Assembly: GCA_039984955.1 (NCBI GenBank) | Contig: JBDWTN010000007.1 | Span: 1 to 64,000 of the forward strand | Length of the DNA stretch: 64,000 nt | Reading direction: 5' to 3' | From: Marinobacter alexandrii | Lineage (GTDB): Bacteria; Bacteroidota; Bacteroidia; Cytophagales; Cyclobacteriaceae | Shown here: one piece after another, positions 1-7,593 of the stretch | Layout: every line of letters begins with the position of its first letter | How positions within the stretch are numbered: position 1 is the stretch's first letter | Program-made: the position numbers and the translations under genes | Notes under the pieces: generated by a model | What the model was told of the DNA's origin: nothing | Databases searched by the model: none | What the model saw: the letters and a program-made list of their open reading frames with translations, nothing else

Positions 1-78
1 GGGCGTCAAGTACCAAATCGCCCAATAGGTCAACGTAACATCGTTACCTGGTTAGCGCGTGGTTCTCACTTGACGTCC
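1..78. repeat. Long imperfect inverted repeat at the window edge
   Basis: Arms 1-11 and 68-78 are complementary at 10 of 11 positions (core CGTCAAGT / ACTTGACG at 4-11 and 68-75). A second nested stem, AGGTCAACG with CGTTACCT, closes a small central loop. The whole unit could fold as one long interrupted hairpin. It may continue to the left of the window. The frame starting at base 1 stays open to a stop at 94-96, but this looks like a by-product of the palindrome. I cannot tell whether it is a transposon end, a palindromic repeat family member or a terminator-like structure. Confidence 0.5.
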
Positions 79-269
79 TTATCTTTAAGTTATTAAATTC
101 AGCTTCTTTAAATAGTTATAGGAAGGGAAGCTAAAGGTTAATAGCTATTATCTGGTGGGCCTAATTACTTGCTCAAAAAGAAAGGCAAAAAATAGAATAG
201 AAGCGAGGGATATTGAAAAATAGTACGTCCAAACAACTAAACGTATGTTTAAAATAAACCTTGTAGTAA

Positions 270-1031
270 ATGAGACACTTAACATTTCTATTCATCGCCT
301 TAATGAGTACCACTATTGTGCTCACCTCTTGTGGAGAAGATGATACAACATCAACTGGAGTTGCTACACCTGTATCTGCTTTTGACGAGTTTAATCCAGA
401 TGCCGTAACTGTCTCTTTTGATGGCGATGAAATTACCATTGAAACAAATGGTTTGCCCAATCATACATCTCCTTACTGGGAAGAGACGGATCCATTATAT
501 ATTGAACCTGTAGTTGCTACACGTCAAACACCCGGTCGCATTGGTGGCGATCGAAGTTTAACTGTTACTGTTTCTGCTGCGCCAGAAATAGCCGCTTCCA
601 GTTCAGCTACCGGATTAGGCCCTATTGGTATTTCTGTGACTGGTGTTCCTATTTTCAATGACACGGAAGGTCCTAATCGTCCCATAGAAGAAGAAATTGT
701 CCAAACGTTTGATTATGCGGGAGCTCACAATGGTCCTAGTGGTTATCACTACCATATTGAGTCGTATGATGTTCCTGAAAATACCGTACTCTCTCATGAT
801 GATGAAGAACTGGTCGGTATCATGGCAGATGGATTCCTTATTTATGGAAGAAAGTGTAATTCTCTGGGAGATCACCCAGCAGACCTGGACGTTTCAGGTG
901 GTCACACTTCATCCACACAACATGGCGATGAAGCATTTTATCATTACCACATCATCAACGAGTTTTATTTAGGAAATATCATCGCACTTTTTGCTTTTGA
1001 TCTCCAGGGTACTCCTAGCAGTATCATGTAG
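270..1031 (+). CDS. YHYH domain lipoprotein
   Basis: A 253-residue exported protein. The N-terminus is a lipoprotein signal (hydrophobic stretch, then LTSCGED), so it should be anchored in the envelope. The middle and C-terminal part carry the signature of the YHYH family: YHYHIE near residue 158, GIMADGFLIYGRK, and a second YHYH near residue 225. Function of the family is unknown; in Bacteroidota such genes often lie with SCO1 and heavy-metal-sensor genes, as here. The extreme C-terminus (ALFAFDLQGTPSSIM) is unlike typical family ends, but no clear frameshift is visible. Confidence 0.8.
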   Translation: MRHLTFLFIALMSTTIVLTSCGEDDTTSTGVATPVSAFDEFNPDAVTVSFDGDEITIETNGLPNHTSPYWEETDPLYIEPVVATRQTPGRIGGDRSLTVTVSAAPEIAASSSATGLGPIGISVTGVPIFNDTEGPNRPIEEEIVQTFDYAGAHNGPSGYHYHIESYDVPENTVLSHDDEELVGIMADGFLIYGRKCNSLGDHPADLDVSGGHTSSTQHGDEAFYHYHIINEFYLGNIIALFAFDLQGTPSSIM

Positions 1032-1055
1032 CCACAGCTTAAATTATTGATTGAG

Positions 1056-1096
1056 AAGAAGCCGTCATTCATCTTTATGACAGATGGCTTCTTTGT
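1056..1096 (+). terminator. Rho-independent terminator after the YHYH gene
   Basis: AAGAAGCC (1056-1063) pairs with GGCTTCTT (1086-1093), with an inner GTCAT/ATGAC stem, followed by a short T-containing stretch. It lies 25 bases after the YHYH stop codon and before the MORN gene, so the two genes are probably separate transcripts. Confidence 0.5.
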
Positions 1097-1127
1097 TGGT
1101 TGAATTATGGAAGTTCTAAACATTAAA

Positions 1128-1751
1128 ATGAAAATTATTTTTTGGATGTCTTTGCTGGCTAGCTTTCTACTGATTGGCTGTTCCGCAGAAAAAGCACAAT
1201 CTCCAGAAAGCGATAGTGCTGAAATCTTTCTGGAAGTGCCAAATATTACCACCGTAAAGTCCACCTTGCATTATGATCATCAAATATCGTTATGGCTATT
1301 AAATGGGCAACCCTATTCAGGATTTGCTGTCAGCTATTATCCAGACAGTACTTTGATGGAAAGAATTGGAATTTTAGATGGAAAAAAGCAGAACGAGGCT
1401 ATTAAATGGTATCCCGATGGGCATTTTAAAAATGTTTCTAATTACCATCAAGGAAAACAACACGGGGAGAAAAAAATATGGGCTAATGATTCAACACATG
1501 TGTTAATTGCTCACTACAATTTTCGCAAAGGCAAAGCACATGGGGAACAAAAGAAATGGTATCCAACTGGAGAGCTTTTTAACGTTTTAAACCTCAATAT
1601 GGGAAAAGAGGAAGGCCTGCAAAAAGCGTTTAGGAAAAATGGTGCCCTATATGCCAACTATGAAGCTCGGGAAGGAAGAATTTTTGGGTTAAAAAAAGCG
1701 GCTCTTTGCTATGGGTTAGAGGATGAAACCGTACGAACTAAAAAAGAATAA
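1128..1751 (+). CDS. MORN-repeat lipoprotein (YwqK-like)
   Basis: A 207-residue protein starting at MKIIFWMS; an in-frame ATG at 1107 would add seven residues before the signal peptide and is less likely. A lipobox (LLIGCSAEK) follows the hydrophobic stretch. The body has several MORN_2-type repeats of the form G..(N/H)G....WYP.G, for example PYSGFAVSYYPDST, AIKWYPDGHF, GKQHGEKKIW, GKAHGEQKKWYPTGEL and GKEEGLQKAF. Such repeats form antiparallel beta sheets; the family has been annotated as YwqK antitoxin-like without a shown role in most bacteria. No toxin gene lies next to it. Function unknown. Confidence 0.75.
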   Translation: MKIIFWMSLLASFLLIGCSAEKAQSPESDSAEIFLEVPNITTVKSTLHYDHQISLWLLNGQPYSGFAVSYYPDSTLMERIGILDGKKQNEAIKWYPDGHFKNVSNYHQGKQHGEKKIWANDSTHVLIAHYNFRKGKAHGEQKKWYPTGELFNVLNLNMGKEEGLQKAFRKNGALYANYEAREGRIFGLKKAALCYGLEDETVRTKKE

Positions 1752-1817
1752 AGAGAAAAGATGATGCAGGATGAATTGAATTATCACTGCTAATTTTATT
1801 TCTCTGCTAGGAAATGG

Positions 1818-2096
1818 ATGATGAAGCCTTATGGATTGATGAAAGACTATATCGAAACGCTTAATATCCATTCCACCGCCTCTGTTGAACAGATCAGAAA
1901 TGAGATATTGAAAATAGAATCCGCGAAACTTGAGTATACCTATAAACACTTCGAAGAATTAAAATCGATTTTAAATGAACAGCAAAAATCTCGTTTTGGA
2001 CTGATTATCAAGGATATCACAATCATTCTAATTGGCGAAGAAAGAGAGCACCCCGTCCTCCGAGGGATTAGGAAACGCAATCACGTCTATAGTTGA
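1818..2096 (+). pseudogene. Remnant of a periplasmic heavy-metal-sensor (Spy/CpxP-like) protein
   Basis: The 92-residue frame contains a helix pair (EQIRNEILKIESAKLEYTY then KHFEELKSILNEQQKSRF) that resembles the C-terminal half of Bacteroidota periplasmic heavy-metal-sensor proteins, where a KHF..L..I....Q...F pattern is typical. The expected N-terminal membrane segment is absent. The same frame upstream reads MMQDELNYHC, then a stop at 1791-1793, then runs open into this ORF, so an in-frame stop may have cut an older gene. The final 20 residues are basic and unlike the family. Neighbours SCO1 and a second Spy-like gene fit a former metal-response cluster. Homology is inferred from pattern only. 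Confidence 0.4.
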
Positions 2097-2159
2097 AATA
2101 GAAACTATGGAAGTACGAAAATATCTTTTAACTATTACTTCCAATATTCTGATAGCCAT

Positions 2160-2816
2160 ATGACTAAATACATATTCATCCTTCTTGCTCTTACCGCAAT
2201 AGATTGTAGCTCACCTGGCAGGGAAACCAGTCGAGTGGGTCAATTGCCCTATTACAATGAGGCCACATTTACGCCAAAGTGGTTTGCTTCATCAAAGGAA
2301 GTTCCGGAGGATTTTCATCAAATCCCATCGTTTTCTTTGATCAATCAACTAGGAGATACATTGACACAAAAAGACGTAGATGGAAAAATATTTGTAACTG
2401 ATTTTTTCTTCACTACCTGTCCAGGTATCTGTCCAAAAATGACCTCTAACATGCTAATGGTCCAGAAAGCTTTTTTGGAAGATGAGGCTATCATTATTCT
2501 CTCACATTCGGTGACACCTGGGTATGACAGTGTGGCTATACTCAGGGACTATGCGGACATGAAGGGTGTAGTAGACGGAAAATGGCATTTACTCACGGGG
2601 GATCGCAATGAAATCTATGACTTAGGTAGAAATCAATACTTTGTGGAAGAAGATCTGGGTTTAGAAAAAGAACCTGAAGATTTTATACATACTGAAAATT
2701 TCATTCTGATTGATCATGAAAGACGTATTCGTGGCATTTATAATGGACTTAACAAAGCGGCAATCAATCAATTGATTGCCGACATCAAAACTTTAAAAAA
2801 TTCAAATTCACTTTAA
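2160..2816 (+). CDS. SCO1/SenC family copper chaperone lipoprotein
   Basis: A 218-residue thioredoxin-fold protein with an N-terminal lipoprotein-type signal (ALTAIDCSS). It has the SCO metal site CPGIC (motif FTTCPGICPKM, near residues 86-96) and the distal conserved His in FIHTENFILID near residue 178. SCO1 proteins bind copper through CxxxC plus His and help deliver it to the CuA centre of cytochrome c oxidase or act as thiol-disulfide reductants. It sits between two Spy-like fragments, consistent with a copper or redox stress cluster. No oxidase genes are in the window. Confidence 0.9.
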   Translation: MTKYIFILLALTAIDCSSPGRETSRVGQLPYYNEATFTPKWFASSKEVPEDFHQIPSFSLINQLGDTLTQKDVDGKIFVTDFFFTTCPGICPKMTSNMLMVQKAFLEDEAIIILSHSVTPGYDSVAILRDYADMKGVVDGKWHLLTGDRNEIYDLGRNQYFVEEDLGLEKEPEDFIHTENFILIDHERRIRGIYNGLNKAAINQLIADIKTLKNSNSL

Positions 2817-2828
2817 AATGTACAACAG

Positions 2829-3113
2829 ATGAAAAAAATTACTTTAACACTCTCATTGATGATTTTAGTTATGCTTGCTTGGTCACAAGGGCCTAAAGAG
2901 GGAGGTCATAGACCAGAAAGACCCTCTGCTGAGGAAATGATAAAACGTGCTACCAGAGAGCTCAGTTTAACAGATGAACAAGCTCAACAATGGACTGAGA
3001 TACATGAAAAATATGAATCAGATATGAAGAGTCAGTCCAAAACACGAGCGACGAAGGAAGCAATGAGAAAGGAATTAACAGTAAATCGAGAGCTAGACAA
3101 TAATCAACCTTAA
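2829..3113 (+). CDS. Spy/CpxP-like small exported protein, probably C-truncated
   Basis: A 94-residue protein with a cleavable signal peptide (MKKITLTLSLMILVMLAWSQ). The mature part is charged and helical, with LSLTDEQAQQWTEIHEKYESD, the LTxxQ pattern of Spy/CpxP/DUF4890-type periplasmic proteins. Family members in Bacteroidota normally continue with a second helix pair and an EQ-containing motif; here the protein ends soon after ATKEAMRKEL with an unrelated tail (NRELDNNQP). I infer that the gene was cut near position 3080, at the left edge of the accessory block. It lies 12 bases after SCO1 and is probably cotranscribed. Confidence 0.5.
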   Translation: MKKITLTLSLMILVMLAWSQGPKEGGHRPERPSAEEMIKRATRELSLTDEQAQQWTEIHEKYESDMKSQSKTRATKEAMRKELTVNRELDNNQP

Positions 3114-3159
3114 TCTTAGTTTTGTCGTAAAGAAGTAGAGTTTCTAACTCTATATCCAA

Positions 3160-3504
3160 ATGAGAATCCAATTGTCTAAAAAAGCACCTCCTATAAAAGA
3201 ATTAACAGAAATCTTGAAACAAAGATTTTCAAATCAATACTCCATTAAGACATTTGGTTTAGGCAATAAAAACATTTTAATTACTAAGTCAACTTTAGTG
3301 GGTGCTGAAATATCAGTGAATGAAAATGAAATATCAGTTGATTCGCATTCAACTTTTGAAAAGGTTTCACGAACACTTGGTTACATAACAGGATTTATTC
3401 TTTTCTTTTTACCCTTTATGATCAGAGAAGGCTCAAATTCAGAAGCAAGATATAGAGAACTTGAATTAGAAATCGGTTATTTCTTAAAACGAAAGTTCGC
3501 CTAA
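3160..3504 (+). CDS. Hypothetical protein with a C-terminal membrane segment
   Basis: A 114-residue protein. The first 70 residues are soluble and mixed alpha/beta (MRIQLSKKAPPIKELTEILK...); a hydrophobic stretch (TLGYITGFILFFLPFMI, about residues 70-88) looks like one membrane helix, and a short charged helix follows. No signal peptide is seen, so the soluble part is probably cytoplasmic. I do not recognise the family. It is the first gene of the accessory block of small plus-strand genes between about 3.1 and 6.3 kb. Confidence 0.5.
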   Translation: MRIQLSKKAPPIKELTEILKQRFSNQYSIKTFGLGNKNILITKSTLVGAEISVNENEISVDSHSTFEKVSRTLGYITGFILFFLPFMIREGSNSEARYRELELEIGYFLKRKFA

Positions 3505-3703
3505 ACTACTCCTCAAGATCTGCATTGGTTCTTAACCGTGAGTCTTCCGCCAAGAAACTGAGGTTCATTCTATTGTTTTCAGTTCGATAGAGTTTTTCAC
3601 TTCATCATGAACTGCCTTCTACAAACTTTGGAGGCACTAGCAGACTTCACTATTTTACAAGTATTAAATCCAGTGTCAGCACACAGCCTTTTACCAGAAA
3701 TAT

Positions 3704-4390
3704 ATGAAAAATAAATTCACCTATCTTATCTTAACAGTGATTGGGATATTTTGCTTCTCTTGTAATCATCAAAGTGGAACAACAGATAATAGCGGTGTTG
3801 ACAAAGAGACACCAGCAGTGACTGAAGAAGTCGTTTCTCAGCAATTAGAAATTCCAGAAGACACCATCTCGGATGAAGCATTAATGAATGAATCCACACT
3901 AACTAAAGCCATAATATTATCTGTAGGCGAAGAGCTGATTATGCCAAGTGACTATTTAACAACAGCTATGACGGTTAAAACGGTCACAAATGACACGTTA
4001 GTTTTCTTGGATATGTTTGGTTTTGAAGAATTGGTGAATCAAGAAATTACTATCCAATATAAACTAACCCCAGGAACTAAATTATTAGTTTGCTTTGATT
4101 GTACTTCTTACTCAGAAAAAATTCAACTACACGATATAACATCATTTCTTTCAGATGTTGTGTTTGAAAATTTGAAATTAAAAGAATATGTTCCAGACCC
4201 TTATATTGTACCAGCTGCAACTTTCAGCATGATTAAAAATGATGGAACTGTTGAGGAGTTTTATAGCAACGATAGTGATTTGATTTCTGACAGCCTCAGA
4301 ATGAAAGCTGAATTTTATAGTTACGGGATAGTAACAAAGTTGTACCCCGAACTGGAAAACAGAGAAGAATTGGAACAACTGGTGAAATAA
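3704..4390 (+). CDS. Hypothetical lipoprotein
   Basis: A 228-residue protein with a lipoprotein signal (ILTVIGIFCFSCNHQ). An acidic, Thr-rich linker follows (about residues 25-65), then a globular region of mixed beta strands. There is a CFDC pair (LLVCFDCTSY, near residue 126). I recognise no family. The gene is isolated: a 199-base spacer lies upstream and the repeat-bounded spacer 4397-4475 downstream. Confidence 0.55.
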   Translation: MKNKFTYLILTVIGIFCFSCNHQSGTTDNSGVDKETPAVTEEVVSQQLEIPEDTISDEALMNESTLTKAIILSVGEELIMPSDYLTTAMTVKTVTNDTLVFLDMFGFEELVNQEITIQYKLTPGTKLLVCFDCTSYSEKIQLHDITSFLSDVVFENLKLKEYVPDPYIVPAATFSMIKNDGTVEEFYSNDSDLISDSLRMKAEFYSYGIVTKLYPELENREELEQLVK

Positions 4391-4396
4391 GTCACT

Positions 4397-4475
4397 TAAC
4401 AAAAAATAAATTCGTAGGTCAAGGAAAACAAGGAGCTATTCAATCTCTACGTTTTTTATCAAGTCGTTGATGATC
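4397..4475. repeat. Spacer element A with ends shared with element B
   Basis: The spacer begins 7 bases after the upstream stop codon with TAACAAAAAATAAAT (4397-4411) and ends with a 47-base module (4429-4475) containing GCTAT and TTTTTTATCAAGTC. Both parts recur in the spacer at 5542-5703. ACTTAAC at 4394-4400 fits the RYYYAAC box of attC sites; the distal end (GTTGATG) fits GTTRRRY only partly. The ends are also partly complementary: CGTAG near 4413 with CTACG near 4450. Confidence 0.45.
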
Positions 4476-4495
4476 ATTGAAAAAAAGCATACGAA

Positions 4496-4912
4496 ATGAC
4501 AGACATAATTAAGAAAAATAGAGTCTTAGCCATATTGACAATACTTGTCGTATTAGGTGTGTTGATTTTTAATATTTTCCACTATTCTTCGAGCTTTGGA
4601 ATCGTAGAAATCAATAATATAAACTCACTATTTTTAGTTCCATTTATAACTTTAGTCTGCTGGCTTGGAATGACACTTGGAACAAATAAGAAAAATGAAG
4701 ACTTTGAAATAGCATACCATAATCAAATTTCAGAGCGAGAGAAACAAGTCATTGAGCTAGTTTCCTTGGGTAAAAGGAACCAACAAATTGCAGACGAGTT
4801 GTTCGTTGACATTTCTACTGTCAAAACACATATCAACAACATTTATAAAAAAACAGGAATTAAGAATAGGAGAGAACTTGGTTTTTTGAGTAATAAGGTT
4901 TTAGAAAAGTAG
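4496..4912 (+). CDS. Membrane-anchored LuxR-type transcription regulator
   Basis: A 138-residue protein. Two hydrophobic segments (about residues 10-30 and 43-62) form an N-terminal membrane anchor; the C-terminal 65 residues are a LuxR/NarL helix-turn-helix (ISEREKQVIELVSLGKRNQQ, then IADELFVDISTVKTHINNIY). There is no receiver or ligand-binding domain, so the signal, if any, is sensed through the membrane part or a partner. It is followed closely by a four-helix DUF4199 membrane protein; this pairing suggests a joint function. Confident for the DNA-binding domain, unknown for the signal. Confidence 0.85.
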   Translation: MTDIIKKNRVLAILTILVVLGVLIFNIFHYSSSFGIVEINNINSLFLVPFITLVCWLGMTLGTNKKNEDFEIAYHNQISEREKQVIELVSLGKRNQQIADELFVDISTVKTHINNIYKKTGIKNRRELGFLSNKVLEK

Positions 4913-5005
4913 TAAATCACTAATTCCACCTTTTTTTCCACCCCTTTTCAATTGGAATACTATGATACTGCAATGAATTTTGTCGAAACAAAAAGATTAA
5001 AGAAG

Positions 5006-5536
5006 ATGATAAAATTCAAAGCACCTATCATTTACGGATTCGTAGTTGCATTTTCAGGAAGTGCATTAATGCTCACACTCATTTGGCTAAAACTGCTTGG
5101 CCCTAAGGCTATTTCATTAGATAATGAAATGGTTGGAGGTACAATTCTGTTTTTAATGCTTTATCTCTTTTTACTGTTTGGTATTTATTTCGCTATCAGA
5201 AAGAGGAAAGAACTGAATAGTCAAATCATATCATACAAAGAAGCACTTTTACAAGGGCTTGTTTTAAGCTTATCAACAGCTGCGTTTAGTATCGTATTTA
5301 CCTATGTGTTTTATGAATTGCTTTATCCCGACTATGTTTCTGAGACGCTTAACGCCACGAAAATGAAAATGCAAGAAGCAAATGTTTCAGCAGAAAAACT
5401 GGAAATAAAACTACTAGAGAAGAAAAAATATTACAGCACTTCTGTGCAAAGTTTTTACTCCTTCGTAGGTAATCTTATTACTGGCTTAGCTTTCACACTA
5501 CTTTTAAGTTTCTTTTTAAAATCGAATAAGAAATGA
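5006..5536 (+). CDS. DUF4199 family membrane protein
   Basis: About 176 residues from the ATG at 5006 (MIKFKAPIIYGF); in-frame ATGs at 4973 and 4952 would add a polar N-terminus. Four membrane helices are visible: two in the first half separated by a short loop, then two more flanking a charged, Lys-rich region (about residues 105-145). The layout with the large loop between helices 3 and 4 fits DUF4199, a Bacteroidota family without known function. It follows the membrane LuxR gene by less than 100 bases and could be its partner. Confidence 0.65.
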   Translation: MIKFKAPIIYGFVVAFSGSALMLTLIWLKLLGPKAISLDNEMVGGTILFLMLYLFLLFGIYFAIRKRKELNSQIISYKEALLQGLVLSLSTAAFSIVFTYVFYELLYPDYVSETLNATKMKMQEANVSAEKLEIKLLEKKKYYSTSVQSFYSFVGNLITGLAFTLLLSFFLKSNKK

Positions 5537-5541
5537 ACCGC

Positions 5542-5703
5542 TAACAAAAGATAAATAAACATAAGGTTATCCACGATCTGGAAGTTTATCGGATTTCTGG
5601 AAAGTCCAACAAGTATATTTAATTTTATAAACTGGTCTTGGCTTGTACATTATGGGAGCAAGGTGCTATGAAAGCCCTTCTTTTTTATCAAGTCATTAAT
5701 ATC
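5542..5703. repeat. Spacer element B with ends shared with element A
   Basis: TAACAAAAGATAAAT (5542-5556) starts 6 bases after the DUF4199 stop and matches element A at 14 of 15 positions. The distal module 5659-5703 matches 4429-4475 at about 37 of 47 aligned columns, including an identical TTTTTTATCAAGTC. The interior is different and longer than in A. Conserved ends with variable interior, placed directly after a stop codon, is the layout of cassette recombination sites, but here the distal core is ATTAATA rather than GTTRRRY. Confidence 0.45.
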
Positions 5704-5731
5704 TCGCTTGTCACTTTAAACTTTGAGTATC

Positions 5732-6265
5732 ATGGTAAACTTGAAACAAAAAAATATTGACATCATAAAAATCAATTTGATTAAGAACATACGGCTAGTT
5801 TGTATTTTTTCAATTGTATTTATCATCAATAGTTGCAAAACGGATAGCAGCCTAGAACAGGAAGAGAAAGTCGAATACGAAAAGACATCAATTGTCAAAG
5901 AAAAATGGCATTGGGACAACCCTGCTAAACAAAGCGAAAGCGCAGGATATGCACAGGTTGTGAAGGTTGGCAATACCATATATGTATCAGGAGTTCCGAC
6001 AAGTGACTTAAGTCTAGATGGTATCACGAGGCTTTATCAAACATTAGAAGAATGTTTGAAGTCGTTTGGAGCCACTCCTAAAGATGTAGTGAAAGAAACC
6101 CTCTATACTACGGACATAGAAACAATGAAAAAATACAATGATGCAAGAAAAGAGTTTTATCAAGGCGACTATCCTGCTGCTAGTTGGGTGCAGGTGAGTA
6201 GATTGTATGAACCCAGCGCAAAGTTAGAAGTCGATTTGATTGCAGAAATCACAGACGGTGATTGA
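5732..6265 (+). CDS. RidA/YjgF-like lipoprotein lacking the catalytic arginine
   Basis: A 177-residue protein from the ATG at 5732. The first 35 residues include a hydrophobic stretch and a lipobox (FIINSCKTD), so the RidA fold is exported, unusual for this mostly cytosolic family. The domain (about residues 65-175) has the Rid pattern: VKVGNTIYVSG, GI..LYQTLEECLKSFGAT and the closing LEVDLIAEI. RidA enzymes that hydrolyse 2-aminoacrylate imines need an Arg in PARSxVEV; the matching site here reads PAASWVQV, so the Arg is Ala and imine deaminase activity is unlikely. It may belong to one of the non-deaminase Rid subfamilies. Confidence 0.8.
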   Translation: MVNLKQKNIDIIKINLIKNIRLVCIFSIVFIINSCKTDSSLEQEEKVEYEKTSIVKEKWHWDNPAKQSESAGYAQVVKVGNTIYVSGVPTSDLSLDGITRLYQTLEECLKSFGATPKDVVKETLYTTDIETMKKYNDARKEFYQGDYPAASWVQVSRLYEPSAKLEVDLIAEITDGD

Positions 6266-6305
6266 CACTATTCGAGCGTCTAAAAGCATTAATTTAAAAA
6301 AATAT

Positions 6306-7592
6306 TCAACTCACCAGAAACTCTTTAAACTGCTCATAATTAGTTTCCATCTCAATGAATATCTTCTCCTTCTCAAGGAGTGGTTGTGCAACATCTGGAA
6401 TGGACAGCTCAGTTCCCAATGTATCATTCATCGTTGGGAGAAACTTACAATAATGAGCTGTCCCCAAGAAAACCCCCTTTTCTCCTTCCTTCAGTGAGTC
6501 TTGAAGTGCCTGATAGCCTATAGCACTATGAGGATCCATGATGTATTCATTTCTCTCAAAGCATTTCTTTATTGCAAGCTTTGTTTCCTCATCGTCCATA
6601 CTAAAACCTGTAATATCCCTTCGAATAGCGGCAATATCATTATCATACAATGTTTGTAGTCTGGTAAAATTGCTAGGCATACTTACATCCATTGCATTAG
6701 AAATGGTTGGAACTGTTTCTTTGGGTCGATACTCTCCCTCTATAAGGTACCTAGGAACAACATCATTAGCATTGGAAGCGGCAATAAACCGGTGAATAGG
6801 GAGCCCCATTTTCTTGGCTAAAATTCCTGACGTAATGTTTCCATAATTTCCACTAGGTACACTGAAGACTAACTGCTCCTCTAACCCCATATTTATATAC
6901 GGAACATAATAGTAAACCGACTGTGGAAGCCACCGAGCTATATTAATGGAGTTAGCAGAAGATAAATTCATTTGACTACTTAAATGCTTATCTAGAAACG
7001 CTTGCTTCACCAATGCCTGACAGTCATCAAAATCTCCATTTACCTTTATTGCTTGAATGTTTCCTCCCAAAGTAGTCATCTGATGCTCTTGCAGTGCTGT
7101 CACTTTACTTTGTGGATATAGAATCACGACATTGATTCCGGGCTGATTGTAGAATCCGGAAGCTACTGCTCCTCCTGTATCTCCTGAGGTTGCAACGAGA
7201 ATGGTTGTTTCACTATTCTCTGACTCCTTAAAAAAGCCCATTACCCTGGCAAGAAACCGAGCACCAACATCTTTGAAAGCCATCGTAGGTCCATGAAATA
7301 ACTCAAGACAATGCGTATTCTCTCCTACCTGAGTCAAAGGAATATCGAAGGTAAACGTATCTTGTAAAATGGATATAAGCTTATCTTCTGGAACATCCTT
7401 TTTACAGAAATGCTTCAACACTTCTAATGCAATATCCGGCAATCTTTTATCCCCAAGAGTGTTCAAGAATTCTTTTTGAAGCTTCGGAATTTCTGTAGGA
7501 AAATACAAGCCAGTATCTCCTGGTAAACTATTCAAAACAGCTTCTCTGAAGGAAGCAGTATTTGTTCTATCCTTGGTACTATAAAATTCCAT
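6306..7592 (-). CDS. thrC: Threonine synthase
   Basis: A 428-residue PLP enzyme that converts O-phosphohomoserine to threonine, the last step of the pathway. The N-terminal motif MEFYSTKDRT and the PLP lysine in GPTMAFKDVGARF (Lys at about 107) are typical, as are the phosphate-binding SGDTGGAVASGF and SGNYGNITSG motifs. Length fits the family. It starts one base after the thrB stop codon, so thrA, thrB and thrC form one operon with coupled translation. No strong terminator is visible downstream. Confidence 0.96.
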   Translation of the reverse strand: MEFYSTKDRTNTASFREAVLNSLPGDTGLYFPTEIPKLQKEFLNTLGDKRLPDIALEVLKHFCKKDVPEDKLISILQDTFTFDIPLTQVGENTHCLELFHGPTMAFKDVGARFLARVMGFFKESENSETTILVATSGDTGGAVASGFYNQPGINVVILYPQSKVTALQEHQMTTLGGNIQAIKVNGDFDDCQALVKQAFLDKHLSSQMNLSSANSINIARWLPQSVYYYVPYINMGLEEQLVFSVPSGNYGNITSGILAKKMGLPIHRFIAASNANDVVPRYLIEGEYRPKETVPTISNAMDVSMPSNFTRLQTLYDNDIAAIRRDITGFSMDDEETKLAIKKCFERNEYIMDPHSAIGYQALQDSLKEGEKGVFLGTAHYCKFLPTMNDTLGTELSIPDVAQPLLEKEKIFIEMETNYEQFKEFLVS

Positions 7593-7593
7593 T

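Noticed and set aside
1-96. Frame open from base 1 to a stop at 94-96, read as the tail of a gene.
   Set aside because: It coincides with the long palindrome, has no recognisable family and cannot be judged without the sequence to the left.
615-972. Out-of-frame ORFs within the YHYH gene.
   Set aside because: They are shadows of the YHYH coding sequence caused by His/Tyr/Asp codon composition.
970-1031. Frameshift at the end of the YHYH gene.
   Set aside because: The tail is unusual, but other frames after the last YHYH do not restore a better family-like end.
1107-1751. YwqK antitoxin of a toxin-antitoxin pair.
   Set aside because: There is a lipoprotein signal and no neighbouring toxin gene; MORN-type repeats alone do not support that role.
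4397-5703. Canonical integron attC sites.
   Set aside because: The distal GTTRRRY core is missing in both spacers and no integrase gene is in the window; kept only as a cassette-like hypothesis.
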